Part shown: piece by piece, positions 1-11,370 of the stretch
Layout: each line of letters opens with the position of its first letter
How positions within the stretch are numbered: position 1 is the first letter of the stretch
DNA from: Pyrus communis
Lineage: Eukaryota > Streptophyta > Magnoliopsida > Rosales > Rosaceae
Length of the DNA stretch: 64,000 bases
Assembly (NCBI RefSeq): GCF_963583255.1
Contig: NC_084817.1
Location: 17,899,989-17,963,988, forward strand
Direction of reading: 5' to 3'
Made by a program: the position numbers and the translations under genes
The notes under the pieces: generated by a model
The model's database searches: none
Told to the model about the DNA's origin: nothing
Seen by the model: the letters and a program-made list of their open reading frames with translations, nothing else

Positions 1-60
1 GCTAAACATGTTTCTTGCCAAAAGGTGTAACATAAACATGCATGAATGATTTATGAAGAT

Positions 61-92
61 TGTTGTAAAATGCAGAAAAATAGATAGAAAGA

Positions 93-151
<59 letters not shown>

Positions 152-420
152 AGCTGAAATGTTTTCTTGATTGATTACTCAATGGATTACAATGATCACC
201 TATATAGATGTTGCTACTACAAGACCTGCAGAGCAAGTTACTCTAACCTCCTCCTTATACCAGCTAATTATATCTCTAACAAATCTTATAAAAATAAATA
301 AAAAATAGATTCTAACTAACTACATATAACAACTTATTTAATTTCTTGACAAGTGGCATTGATTTGACCATTTATTACCTTCTCGCTTGGATCACAGTTT
401 TGTATTTCATCATTTTTACA
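61..420 (-). mobile_element. Copia LTR (3' LTR of a minus-strand remnant)
   Basis: Read on the minus strand, a purine-rich tract (GAGGAGGGA, 421-430) directly precedes a TGTAAAAATG start at 420, as expected for a polypurine tract followed by a 3' LTR. The far end at 61 reads TTTTACAACA on the minus strand, so the proposed LTR runs TG...CA. Positions 156-420 recur at 1287-1545 in the same orientation with scattered substitutions. A GA microsatellite sits inside. The LTR boundaries are inferred from these signals, since no second complete LTR is available for comparison. Confidence 0.6.
94..147. repeat. (GA)n microsatellite
   Basis: A nearly uninterrupted GA dinucleotide run lies inside the proposed Copia LTR. 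It is read as CT on the LTR's sense strand. Confidence 0.9.
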
Positions 421-431
421 TCCCTCCTCAA

Positions 432-1287
432 TCTAATGCTCGAGGGAACTGAGCATGAGATTGCTACAATGGTGGAGATAAGCCCTTTGTAAGAATGTTC
501 ATTGATTGGTTTGTGGAGAGTGCAATGGCTGAAACATTATCACAATATATCATTGGTGATGAATATAAAGGAATATGAACATCATAGAAAAGTTGTCGAA
601 ATATATCACAATATATCAGCTTCTGTGAAAGATCGAGAAACTGTGTGTTGTTTCTTAGATGCCCAAGAAATAGGATTTGAACCAAGAAACACTACAAAGC
701 CTAAAGTTGATCTCTTATCATTTGGATCACCTGCACAATCTGCATCACTATAAGATTGTCTTGGTTTGAAATGAATACCATAGGTAGATGTACCTTTGAG
801 ATATCGAATGATTCTTTTAACTGCAATCACATGATAAGCCATAGGATTGTGCATGAATTGAAAAGCTTAATTTATAGAAAAAGCTATGTCAGGTCTTGTA
901 AAAGTGACTGAAGTGCCCCAACAACACTCTTATATTGTTCAGGACTATGATAAGGCTTTTCATCATCTTTGAGTTGCCTATGCTAAGGTAGACATGGTGT
1001 AGCACATGGTTTAGAATCTTACAAATCCACTTTATCAATCAACTCATTGATATATTTTGTCTGTGACACAAACAATCTTTCTGAGGTATAGCTAATATGC
1101 AATCCTAGAAAATAGTGCAATATACCCAAATCTTTCATTTCAAACTCTGTAGTGAGAGCTATGATAACTTGGTTGATCAATTGAGAACTACTACGTGTGA
1201 GAATTACATCATCAACATATAGAAGTTGTAGGACAGTTCATTTTGAAGACTGTTGCATAAACAAAGAAAGATCAGCTTGTGAAACTT
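432..1287 (-). pseudogene. Copia pol remnant: reverse transcriptase end and RNase H
   Basis: Minus-strand reading gives the characteristic Copia C-terminal series: a region resembling RYLKGT, then YSDADCAGDPNDKRSTLGF, then SWASKKQHTVSRSFTEAD, which is the RNase H core of plant Copia polyproteins. Upstream, at about 860-1280, broken frames still resemble the RT segment that follows the YxDD region (QTKYI-like and DLG-like pieces). Stops and frameshifts separate the pieces, so no functional polyprotein remains. The remnant lies just 5' of the polypurine tract and LTR at 61-430, which fits the 3' end of one Copia element. Confidence 0.85.
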
Positions 1288-1546
1288 GGAATGTTTTCTT
1301 GATTGATTACTCAATGGATTACAATGATCACCTAAATAGGTGTTGCTGTTACAAGACTTGCAGAGCAAGTTACTCTAACCTTCTCCTTATACCAACTCAC
1401 TATATCTCTAACAAATCTTATAAAAAAAACAGATTCCAACTAACTACATATAACAGCCTATTTAATCTCTTGACAAGTGGCATTGATCTGACCATTGATT
1501 ACCTTCTCACTTGGATCACAATTTTGTATTTCATCCTTCTTACATG
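1288..1546 (-). mobile_element. Partial second copy of the Copia LTR
   Basis: This stretch is a direct repeat of 156-420 (starting GGAATGTTTTC..., ending ...TTCTTACA). It abuts RT-like sequence on one side and an oppositely oriented Copia pol end on the other. It is therefore a truncated LTR left by deletion or recombination, not an intact 5' LTR. Confidence 0.65.
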
Positions 1547-1728
1547 ATGGACGTGAAATATTTGTCTATAAAGGAAGAAGTGAAGGCAAGAGTAGTATTA
1601 AGCACACAAACACTGCATCAATGATTGCAGATCCTCTTACAAAGCTCTTGGCTGTTGGAGTGTTCAAGGATCATGTCATGAATATGGGAATCATTTACTC
1701 ATTTGATTCCGATGCTATATGGGAGTAA
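1547..1728 (+). pseudogene. Copia RNase H C-terminus (plus strand)
   Basis: The plus frame reads HTNTASMIADPLTKLL followed by FKDHVMNMGI and ends in WE then a stop. This matches the conserved end of plant Copia polyproteins (the MIADPLTK motif). Only the last 60 or so residues remain. It belongs to a second element, opposite in direction to the remnant at 61-1546, and it continues into the LTR proposed at 2229. Confidence 0.8.
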
Positions 1729-2228
1729 GGGTTGTTCTTTCATTTCATTTTTGCTTTTATGTTTTGAATAAGCATGGACTAATATATTCACATATTTGTC
1801 ATCATGGCAGTAATTGAAGTTTTATTTTCAGTTGTTGTACGTATATAAATATATGTATGCAATATATGTTGAAGATGTATTGGACTGATATTAGATTTGA
1901 ATGTAAGGAGCTTGGTATCACAAGTGTTCCGTTGAAGCCAAACAAAAGCTTGCCAATAATGTATTGGTCTGATCAATAGGAGCTTTGAAAGTAAAGCTTT
2001 TGAATGTGTTTTAGCATTTTAGTACCATGCATAAATTGTTTTGGGAAATGTGATCTTAGGGTGTTATGACTTGATGTACAAATTTCCTACGGTTCAATTC
2101 TTTGAAATTATTTACAGGAGATATGTAAGGGATTAGTGTGATTGAATTGGCTAAGGTGATCATTAAGGAACTAATTTGATTATGAACATTGAAGGAGCAT
2201 GATCAGTGATAATTCAAAGTGGGAGAAT

Positions 2229-2708
2229 GTAAGTACTTTATTTGAATCATCCCTAAGCATGATAAGGATAATTGACGTGTAATTAATTAGTTAAAGTCAC
2301 AACCACTAAGGATGCTAATCTCCTTGTTTGTAGGACACTAATATACGTGCATTAGTTGTGATTTTTCAACTAAATAAACGTGGAGGAGTTTTAGGCATCA
2401 ACCATCCCTTGATAGCTGGGATGCAGTTGGGTAATTTGCCTATATAGGAGGTGTCCCTGCTCACAGGAAGACTACGTCAAAACAAGATTTAGAACTATCG
2501 CTAGGGTTTTGATATCATGTTCCTCAGTGAATAGAAGACTATTTTGGTGTTGCTATCTTTGCTGCTTGATTGATGGCTTCCACATGTATGATCGATCTCT
2601 TTCTTCATCCCAACTCTTTAAATGTTATATTTAAGATATATGGTTTGTGATCCTTGTTGAAGACTAACCATTTATAGGTCTACCAGGAGCACTGCTAATG
2701 CCATTACA
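2229..2708 (+). mobile_element. Copia 3' LTR (plus strand, end approximate)
   Basis: A polypurine tract AAAGTGGGAGAA at 2217-2228 is followed by TGTAAGTAC, the classic 3' LTR junction of plant Copia elements. The tract lies 490 bp after the pol stop at 1728. A TATA-like CCTATATAGG lies near 2440, where an LTR promoter could be. The end near 2708 (CCATTACA) is only a guess from TG...CA symmetry. Confidence 0.55.
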
Positions 2709-3726
2709 CCACAAAGGTCATTGTATAAGATTACATGACTACACCAATCCCAAATCATATTCAAATCTTAAACTTAACTGTATATAAATGATAAAGGAGA
2801 TACCAACATGTAGACAAGCTCCAAATAACCCATTGACCAACTGAGTAAATTAAATCTTTTGTCATCTTCACCACCCAGAGACCAACAAAAACGAGATCTC
2901 GATGCCAGAGAAAACAAAACCATGTAAACAGTACCAAAGAAGGAAATGGTATATAGACCCAAACTCAAACCAAAGGAATAGTTTTGCACACCTTCCGTTG
3001 AATGGGCGATAAATTATTCTCATGATGGGTGGTGAAGATAAGTTTCAAATTATACTTTTCAACCGAAAGAAAAAAACATAAGAGCCAACCTGATGTTATG
3101 GTTGAGTGGGGATGGGAGGAGGTGGAGAATAAATGTGGCGGTGACAGGAAGAGGGGAAAGAATTAAAGTTAAGGTTAGGGATTTGAGATTCATTTGGGTA
3201 GATCCAAAAATTGTGGCTAGGAGAACAAGTCTAAGATAGCAATTGGGAAATAGATATAGTGGGAAGAGTCCCGTTGTTGAGACGTTTTCAGCTAAAAAAC
3301 CATCGTCTATCATGGTTTTGCGTAGCCATAGTCAACTATCACTGATGCAGAGGGAGAACGAGGCAGACCATAAATGTTTGTAGGGATGTAATAATGGATA
3401 AACGGGAGAAAAAGAAGAAGGAAGAAGATGAGGACAAGAGACCAAGGGGATGCAAATGCCATTAAGGAAGGGAGTAGGGTAGACGAGGCAGTAGAGGTGA
3501 AAGAGGGGCGGGGAGAAAGGTAAAAAGATAAAAAAAAGAAAAAGAAGAGGGAGTCGGAGGGAAAATAGGGAAGCAATCACAAGGTGAGATAGGGGAGAGG
3601 AATGATGGAGAGGGTGGGAATGAAAGGGGAAAAAGGCTGGGAAAAAGGGATGAGGGTTGGAAAAGGGTGGAAGGAAGGCTGCCGTTGACCCCAAACCAAA
3701 GCAAGGGGTCGTCAGCCAGGAAGCTT
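2709..3726. other. No recognised gene; purine-rich stretch
   Basis: From 3400 to 3720 the plus strand is strongly GA-rich, so the minus strand is CT-rich and gives long but low-complexity open frames rich in Pro, Ser and Phe. Between 2774 and 3313 the minus strand holds two short hydrophobic frames (71 and 84 codons) that resemble no family I know. They could be remnants of a membrane-protein gene, but nothing confirms this. Confidence 0.4.
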
Positions 3727-4032
3727 TTAGGCCATCTCCAACCAAAAGAGGGCCAGATAGCTCTCTTTAGCCTTATAGCCCTCCAAGAAATTATATTTTA
3801 ATGAGCATTGCCATGCCATATTTCATACCATCTCCAACCGAGGGGGCTAAAAGGTCATTGGCCAAACATAGCCCTGTGATAAAAAACCTTCTCCAACCTA
3901 GGTAGCCAAAGGGCCATAGGCCAAACATAATTTATTATTTCAATTTAAAGACTACAACAACTTAAATTTAAAAACTACAACTTAAATATTAAAGACTACA
4001 ACAACTTAAATTTAAAAAACTACAACTTAAAT

Positions 4033-4335
4033 TTAAGGACTATAATCATCATCATCATCTGCCATTGTAGGAGTATAATCGGATGTACACAACTCCCGTT
4101 GGGCCATAATTTCCCTTTTTTCCCTATCAAAATATGACTTACAAATTGGAGTGTAATCCGAAGTGTTCCTTTGCATGTTCCTATCATCCATCTCTTCTTG
4201 TATTTGTTTTGCCCATTCTTCGTGCCTACGGTTCTTTTCTTCTATGGCAAAGGCATTTTGCTCCACCATTAATTGCAATGAGGACGCCATTTCCTGTTGA
4301 CAGGCGTAATCATCCTTTGCCTTGCTCTTTTCCAT
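4033..4335 (-). pseudogene. Charged ORF of the Harbinger element (ORF1 C-terminal part)
   Basis: A 100-codon minus-strand frame is rich in Lys, Glu and Gln, with a helical EEKNRRHEEWAKQIQEEMDD stretch and an acidic DDDDDY tail. It looks like the C-terminal region of the Myb/SANT (NAM-associated, glutathione-S-transferase-T3-like) ORF1 proteins of plant PIF/Harbinger elements. The CSDYTP-like motif occurs twice, suggesting an internal duplication. It is separated from the SANT part at 4757-5002 by non-open sequence, so I treat it as a decayed piece and not a working gene. Confidence 0.55.
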
Positions 4336-4756
4336 TAATTTTCAGGCCTTGTTTCGTCCCGTAGCCCTAGGTATGTAACCTTCACCCAAATACGGATTTT
4401 CTACCCTTGTTTCTTGAATGGTATGAGATCCATGTTCATCCCCAACTACATTTGAGGATGCATTTTCGAACACCGTAGTAGGACCATCTATTTCTTAAGG
4501 TGGATCTTCAAATAACACCTACCCTTTACAAATTTCCCAGCAACCGTGATGACTAAAGGTTTTCAAGTTGTCCTCCATATACAATTCTTCCGCTTGGTGT
4601 AACAAGAAAATATAATTACAAAAATTAAAGGAAATTAATTTATGAAATTAAATGTAATATAATTAAATATTTAAAATAACTTGTGAAAACATTTACTTCG
4701 TTGTAGAAATTGGCTCCGCTTTCATGTCAGCTTCTGACCTTTAACACTGCTTGATG

Positions 4757-5002
4757 CTATTTATTCAAACTTGGATGAGGATTTTTTTTTTTCCATCTTG
4801 AAGAACAACTCTCGTGGTTTTGGGAATTTGCTGAAATGGTGCATTCGAAGAACTCATAGTACTTTTTGGACGTACGAGTCCAAACACCTTCACTTATTTG
4901 AGAACTCCCCCTCACACTATCTTCTGAGACCCATCTATAAGCCTTGCAAAGAGTTTCTTCTTTTTGGGTCCAAGCCCTACCTTTCATTGTAGATGTGGCC
5001 AC
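4757..5002 (-). pseudogene. Myb/SANT-like ORF1 fragment of the Harbinger element
   Basis: The minus frame opens MATSTMKGRAWTQKEETLCK, followed by AYRWVSEDSVRGSSQ, SEGVWTR.SKKYYEF, NHESCSSRWKK. The spaced Trp residues and the SSRWKK end are typical of the trihelix/SANT-like DNA-binding protein encoded next to the transposase in PIF/Harbinger elements. It ends after about 81 codons, short for the family, and joins the charged ORF only through disrupted sequence. Confidence 0.7.
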
Positions 5003-5633
5003 TTGAAAATTATTGAAAATTTTGAAGGAAAGATTATTGGAAGAGGTAAGAGAATAGAATGTGAAGAATTGAAATAAAATGAAATAAGATAGTATGGAAT
5101 GGTGAAAATTATGTGAGAAATGATGTAGAAATGGCTTAGGTATTTATAGGAAAAAAAAAATTAGAATTTATTATTATTATTATTTTTTATTTTGTACCAA
5201 AAAAAAAAAAAATTCAAATCCAACGATAACCTGGTGCCAGTTAGCCGTTGCTAGCTGGCATCATGCTGATGCCAAGTAATCGTTAGAGTTCAAAATTTGG
5301 GCCAGCTTAGGGCTGGTTAACCGGCTTCTTTAGGCTAGCCGGTTGGCTTAATTTGGTGGTTTGGCCCAGTGGGGCCCACAAGCCCTTTGGCTTAGCCCTC
5401 GGTTGGAGGCGGTTTTCATGTCATTTCGAGCTATTTTTAGCCCTATAGCCTTTTGGCCAGATCGGTTGGAGATGACCTTAGATATAGAGTTTTTGAAAAA
5501 GAGGGAAAAGGCACGGGGCCCTAGGTTCAATTCGAGGATGCAAGGCTAGATGTCTTTCGTTCGCATGCTTGAAGCACTTGTGCTCAAGCAGAAGTGTTGT
5601 TGTGGATAAACAAATTTAATAAAAACGCTCAAA

Positions 5634-6216
5634 GATCATCTCCAACCCTTTGGTTAAAACCTAAAATTTTTAACCCAGAAAATTTAGGTTTTAATCCAAA
5701 AATAGTTTTTCTCCTCCAACCTTTCTGGGTTAAACTTTTAGCCCGAGATTATTAAACAATGAATTTAGGATAATTTTTTTTTTCTTAAAATGATTTAAAA
5801 ATAAATAAATTATGTAGACTATCCTAATTTAATTCTATGAAGATTTTAACATAAAAATATTTAGATTCTGATAGATATTGAAAAATCACTAAACTGACAC
5901 CATGAAACTCGTGGAACACCATGAAAGAATATGAAACACATAAAAGAAAGTTTTTTTATTACTTTAGCCATTAGATTTAAATTTGGACCATTAGATTTTT
6001 TTTTTTTTTTTTTTTTTTTTTACGGTTGGATTATATCATATTAGATCTTAGCCGTTGGATTATATCATATTTATAAACAAAAAAAAAAAAAAAACAAAAT
6101 ACACATATATGGTGAGCTAACCTACTAATCTAGGAGTGAATCCTGACCTAAATTTGCTCTAGAAATGAATTTTTGGGTTAAAAAATATATTTACACTAAG
6201 GGTTGGAGCAAGTTGG
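5634..6216. mobile_element. MITE-like element (TIR related to CATCTCCAACCC)
   Basis: GATCATCTCCAACCCTTTGG at the left and CTAAGGGTTGGAGCAAG at the right form an imperfect terminal inverted pair. The interior is AT-rich and non-coding, with a 22-nt T run near 6000. No clear target duplication was found and the right boundary is uncertain. It may be related to the Harbinger ends at 3730. Confidence 0.4.
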
Positions 6217-7091
6217 AATAAGTTAATAACCTAAAATTTGAGTTTTACTTCAAAGATTAAAGTAGGTCTAAGTGTCTTTTTTTTTTTTCATTCTGGGAAT
6301 GGCTTCTTGAAGAAGCGTTTTGCACATGCTTCTTCATAAAGCTTAAAAGATATTTTTGAAATATATAAATACTTTTATTTTTTTTAAATGTTCTAAAAAA
6401 CGTTTTAGTTATTAAATGCTCTTTTAATTATTTTAAAAGCACTCTCAAATTATGTTAAGCTAGCTAGATTTATAAGTTCATCTCTAACACAAGGTCTCAA
6501 AAGTCAATTGGTCCAGAAGTATAGATCATCCAAAAATTCCATAAGTCGATGCTACAATAGTCGGTTAACTTTGAGAATACTGAACGTCTTATACTGGCCA
6601 ACATGGTTTACAAAACGGACCACGTGTGACAACACACAAAAATTAGGACCCTCTTTTATTTTTGCTTCGCTCAGCACGTTTTATGTCATCATTCATTTAA
6701 ATATTAACACACACAACCGATTGTATAAAAGAATCTCTCCGGTAACAGGGCTGAAAGTTAGCAACGTGCATTGATTCCCGCCTTTGTTTCAGTAGAAGAA
6801 TGTAAAGGTGAACATTGACATATGACTAAAGCCACCTCTATGCGTATGGCCAAGAAAGAAAAATCTCAAACATCTCTGTACATATTTCTCAAAGCATCTG
6901 CACTTTATTAGGGTGACATAGCTTAATACCTTAATATCATAGATCTCGAGAACGAATCAAATCAAATGATTCTTTTTCTCTGTTTTTTTTACTTGCTCCT
7001 ATGGGCCAATGTAGAAAAGATTGAGAAAAATCAGTCGTTCACAACAACTAAAGAACGATTCCTCGAGAAGTTATGAGACGCACTCGAACCA
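6217..7091. other. Intergenic DNA and 3' flank of the SULTR2 gene
   Basis: No gene is recognised. The last 150 bp or so before 7092 are the likely 3'UTR of the minus-strand sulfate transporter. Around 6280-6450 is an AT-rich half-palindromic stretch similar in style to the MITE at 41.7 kb. Confidence 0.4.
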
Positions 7092-10000
7092 TCAACAGCT
7101 GCTCCCACCAGTCACTTTGCAAGTAAGGCAGGCCTCTACTGCTTCACCAACAGTGAGGAAAACACTCTCTCCTCCAATCTTGTCTACCAATTTGGACACC
7201 TTTAGCCTGTGAATCACTTGCCACCTTGGGTTGGCCATGGCTAACTGCAATCCAAACAAATAGAATTAACTATCTTTTAAATTAGACAAGTAGTTTTGAC
7301 ATGCAGATGAAACACACACTTGTATGCCATATGAACACAACTTCTTGTGTATTTCTTCTAGGGCAAGAATTCCGGAAGTGTCCACATTCATCACATCTAG
7401 CATAAGAGGAAATTTACATTAATTAGTAAGTGAATATATCAAGACATATACATAATTCTTCGTAAAAAAAAAAAAAAAAAAAAAGAAGTCAATCTTAAAT
7501 GGGTCGAGTCAAACCGGGCTAACTTATTTTACATTTTTAATCAAGTATTGCTTAGATTTAATTTTGTGTCGTTTTCAAAAACAGTATAATAATAATAATT
7601 ATTATTATTATGTGTCAGCTCTACAAATAGTAAAATTCATTTGTATGATTAGTTCTAGCAAGTGATACATCAAACTAGCCTTAATGTTTCAAATAACTTC
7701 AAACTGACAGTACTTACTGGACATATCAAGGATTACATGTTGAATTCTTCTTTTTTCTTTCGGATCTCCAGTCTCATCCTCTTCTTTTGTCACCCACTTC
7801 AATACCCTAGAATAAATATAGCCTTCATGCATTAGTTATTTCTATGTCCAAATTAATTATGTCAACTGAAGGAGAAGGACATAAACTTAAATAATACTCG
7901 TATACCTTTCTTTCACAGAATTAGCATTGGCAAAGCAAAGCAAAGAGGAGTTGATGCCAATTATCAAGATGCTTGGAGTTTCAATGGCCATGGGATACTG
8001 ATTGATGTTACAAAAGATGTCTGTTGTTGGAAGTCTCCCCAGAACATCTATTCCAGGTCTAAGTGAATTTATCAATATCTTTGCAAAAGAGATGCTTACC
8101 TGCATAAATGCACTCCAAAACTCATCAGAATCAAACACATGATTTCTGACCATATACTCTTACTGCTTAGTTTTAGCTTGATACTTGCAATATATTCAAA
8201 ATTTGACATTAACTTTGATAGATTCTAGCAGAATCAATCCATGAAAGTAAAACTCCATTGTATAGTGGCTTCAGTGTGTGTGTGTGTGTGTAACGCTTTC
8301 ATGCATTATTGTTAATCTATGTAGAAACATACTTGTTTTTGTTATTGGCTTACAATCATTCAAATCTCAGTGGGTTTATGTATGGGCATTTGCAAGATGC
8401 TTGTGAGATATCATATTAAATTAAGCATGGGAACCTACGTACCTAGCCATCAACAGCAAGCTCCATTGTGCTATTTGATATAACAAAATGTTCGGTATAA
8501 CAAAAAGTGGACAATCCAAAAGGATTGACCTGACTCTTCCACTTTGTGGCCTGCTTGTAGGACCAAATCACACTAAAGATAAGCATCCAGTCCCACTAGG
8601 CTGGTCGTATCTCACCACTAAAATATCCAATCTCTATCACGAGACGGAGCCTACCCCTTGATCAAATTTGACTCTCCATATGTAAAATTTAGTACATTCT
8701 ATTCTTTTGTTTCATCGAGCGATATTCTAAGTAATTTAATCTAATTATATGGAAAAAAAAGTTTTAATCAGAGTGCAGAAGACGAAACATATTGCTTTAA
8801 TTAACTTGACTACGTTCATGTTTGCTGTACATTCTATCCTAAAGGGTAAGAGATCTTCACTCTAATTTAAAACTTAGGTATGGAAATTAGTGCCATGTAC
8901 GCACAACGGGTAAAATGCATATTTGAAGGATTCAAAGTGAAAAGAGTGAAAATTAGTTACCGCAGCAAGAAGACCAATTTCTACTGATTCAAACAAGACC
9001 CCCAAGAATGCACCAACGCAAGCAAGGAAGTCCAATTTGTCAACCTTCCAAATGTGGTAAGCTCCATTGATATCAATGAGCCCAGGAAGAGCTGATAGGA
9101 TGATTGAAGCAAGGATTGCCATGGGAGTGAAATACAATAGCCTAGTAAGTAATTCCAGTGACAAAATTACAGTTAGGGCCATCACTATATTTGATACCAC
9201 AGTTTGACACCCTGCACTAAAATTTACTGCAGTTCTTGAAAATGAACCTGCAGAGACCAAAATCCATCAATTACTTATTATTCGAGTGATATTATAATTA
9301 ATTTAATCTAAACTTCGGAAAGAGGGATGCAAACTTGGTTTCAGAGGGGAAAGTACACTGTGCTAATTATAAACATAACTCACCAGTTGCAACATAGCAT
9401 GAAGTTAATGATCCAGCAATGTTCATGCATCCTATGGCTAGCATTTCCTTGTTACCATCAAGATGGTACCCTTTGATGGCAGCAAAAGATCGACCGACGG
9501 CAATGGCCTCCTGGTAAGTCAATAAAACATTTAGTTATCATGAAAAATCTACAACCTTTTTATCGGACACAAAATAAAAAAGAGCGGGATGCAACACGAG
9601 GAGCTCGATCATCCTAGTACTACTTTCAGCCAAACGCGCTTAATTTCGGAATTTTTATGGGGTCTACAACTTGATCAAGATTAAATATGTAGTGAAAGCA
9701 ATGCAGAGAACTCACAGCAAGAGCAATGATAGCAGAAATGAGTCCCGCTTTGGCTGCTTGTCCAACATGTGGGCCTCTGAGTTGTAGCTGATGAGCTGAG
9801 CTTGGATTTAGTCCCCCTTTGATATGTTTTACAACATTTACTCCATGCTTGTCAGCTTTTGTTAAATACACTATCAAAGTAGATAATATAACTGATATAA
9901 GTGGGGCAATAGCTGGTAGCCAAAAGAGCTTTTTGTTTCTTTTTCCCTGCAAATAAAAAAAATTAATGTCTATGAAGGCTAAATCTAAAATTGCCAAATA

Positions 10001-11332
10001 AAATCTGAGACTGCTAGAATTTAATAAGTACTTACAATAAACCTAGCAATTAGGAGGAATATCAAGAATGCACAACCAAGGACGATGTTCAGAGGGTGCC
10101 ACTGCCATTGAAACACTATCTGTTAACTTTCGTGAATCGAAAAATGAACATAAAAAAAAAGTACCATAATTTTTTTAAGAAAACACAAAATTTACATAAT
10201 TTTTTTTAAGAAACAAAATATACTGAATTATATACACTTAATTAGTATTTATCATTGCTGTAAGTGTCTAATTAACTTACTGGTTCATGAACAATTGAAT
10301 CGAAAACAGACTCCAAGACGGAGATTATATCGGTGTTGGTGGTGAAGTGGCTGATCCCAAGAAGGCCCTTGAGTTGTTGGAGGCCAATGATGATGGCTGC
10401 ACCAGCCATAAACCCTACAATTGCAGCATGCGAAAGAAAGTCCACAAGAAATCCCAACCTACAAGTAGTACAAGAAAGGACTGTGTTAGGATGAAAATCG
10501 AAATTACGTTTCGGAAGGTTGCAGTAAAAACAAGTTTGCTGATCAACTTGCCTGAAAATTCCAAATGCAGCTTGGAAGATTCCGGCAAAAAATGTCACGG
10601 TGAACACAAGATTTCGGTAAGCAATAGGATTGGCCACAGGATCTTCTATCTTCTGAATCAAGGAGGGTAGGAGCATGGAAACCACAGCTACTGGCCCAAT
10701 TGCTAGCTCTCTTGAGCTCCCCATTAGAGAATAAATCAGAGGTGGAACAATGCTTGTATCTAAATGCAATAACCCAAATGAAAAAAACCGATAAGATAAA
10801 ACCAAAAGAATGAACAAAAATTTGCTGACAAATAAAACAAAATGAACAACTTACACAGGCCATATTGCGGATCAAGTTTTGCAAGATTAGCATATCCAAT
10901 ACTCTGCCAAGTTCATAAAAAGTACAAAAATGTATAACAAAAAAAATTAGAAGGACATTTTAATGGGATTTTCTAAGTAAATTAAACCGAAAAACTTACC
11001 TGAGGAACACTAAGGCTGGCCAGTGTCAAACCTGCCATCACATCATTTTTAAACTTTGATGCCTTGTAATTCCTCCCCCAGCTAAGGATTGGAAACAGAC
11101 CCCGAAATAACGAAAAGGCTCGGTTTGCTGGTGTTTTCTGCTTGGAGTATCTGTTTCCTTGAGGAAGAAGATTGGATTTTATGCCATGAATGAGCTGCTG
11201 CCATAAGCCTGGTGGGTCAGGAGAAGAGAGAAGCCACTGAGCTCTCTCGGCTCGACCGGAAGTGTCCTCGGCTTGGCGGTGCTGCTGCTGAAGCTCCACG
11301 GTACTGAAGATCTCAGTTGGCAGTGAAGCCAT
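7092..11332 (-). CDS. SULTR2;1: Group-2 sulfate transporter (SULTR2;1-like), intact
   Basis: Proton-coupled sulfate transporter of the SLC26/SulP family; group 2 is the low-affinity type used in vascular movement of sulfate (family knowledge). Exons (minus): 11332-11000, 10903-10855, 10759-10552, 10458-10281, 10101-10036, 9946-9716, 9510-9384, 9247-8961, 8099-7906, 7806-7718, 7396-7320, 7244-7092. They sum to 1992 nt, 663 aa, in frame throughout. Landmarks: [20 protein letters not shown] and [13 protein letters not shown] (about 105-140), [15 protein letters not shown], and a C-terminal STAS domain (about 515-645) with VDTSG at 592-596. About ten or more membrane spans are expected. Intron 3 uses a GC donor. 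The ATG at 11332 was chosen because it matches the family N-terminus and lies just 3' of a miR395 site. An upstream in-frame ATG at 11476 is disfavoured. Group assignment is strong; the exact orthologue number is inferred. Confidence 0.95.
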
Positions 11333-11345
11333 GGTGGTTAAAAAT

Positions 11346-11366
11346 TTGAAGTGTTTGGGTGAACTC
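11346..11366 (-). promoter_or_regulatory. miR395 target site in the SULTR2 5' leader
   Basis: The plus strand here matches the conserved plant miR395 sequence at 19 of 21 positions: an initial T instead of C, and T for G at position 15. The minus-strand mRNA is therefore complementary to miR395, with two mismatches and an uninterrupted seed except for the first base. The site ends 13 nt before the start codon at 11332. miR395 is the sulfur-starvation microRNA known to target SULTR2;1 and ATP sulfurylase mRNAs, which supports both the identity of this gene and control by sulfur status. Confidence 0.85.
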
Positions 11367-11370
11367 TCTT

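Larger units (their letters stand above)
3730..5477 (-). mobile_element. PIF/Harbinger-type DNA transposon, non-autonomous
   Basis: The ends are GGCCATCTCCAACC at 3730 and its imperfect inverse GGTTGGAGATGACC ending at 5477. They are flanked by TTA at 3727-3729 and TTA at 5478-5480, the 3-bp TWA target duplication typical of PIF/Harbinger. The interior encodes, on the minus strand, a Myb/SANT-like ORF1 (4757-5002) and a charged downstream ORF (4033-4335), but no DDE transposase. Subterminal sequence repeats the end motif. A second family member with the same ends is at 60572-61456. Confidence 0.85.

Noticed and set aside
3332..3745. 137-codon minus-strand open frame
   Set aside because: It is an effect of the GA-rich plus strand; two overlapping frames are open at once and the product is low-complexity.
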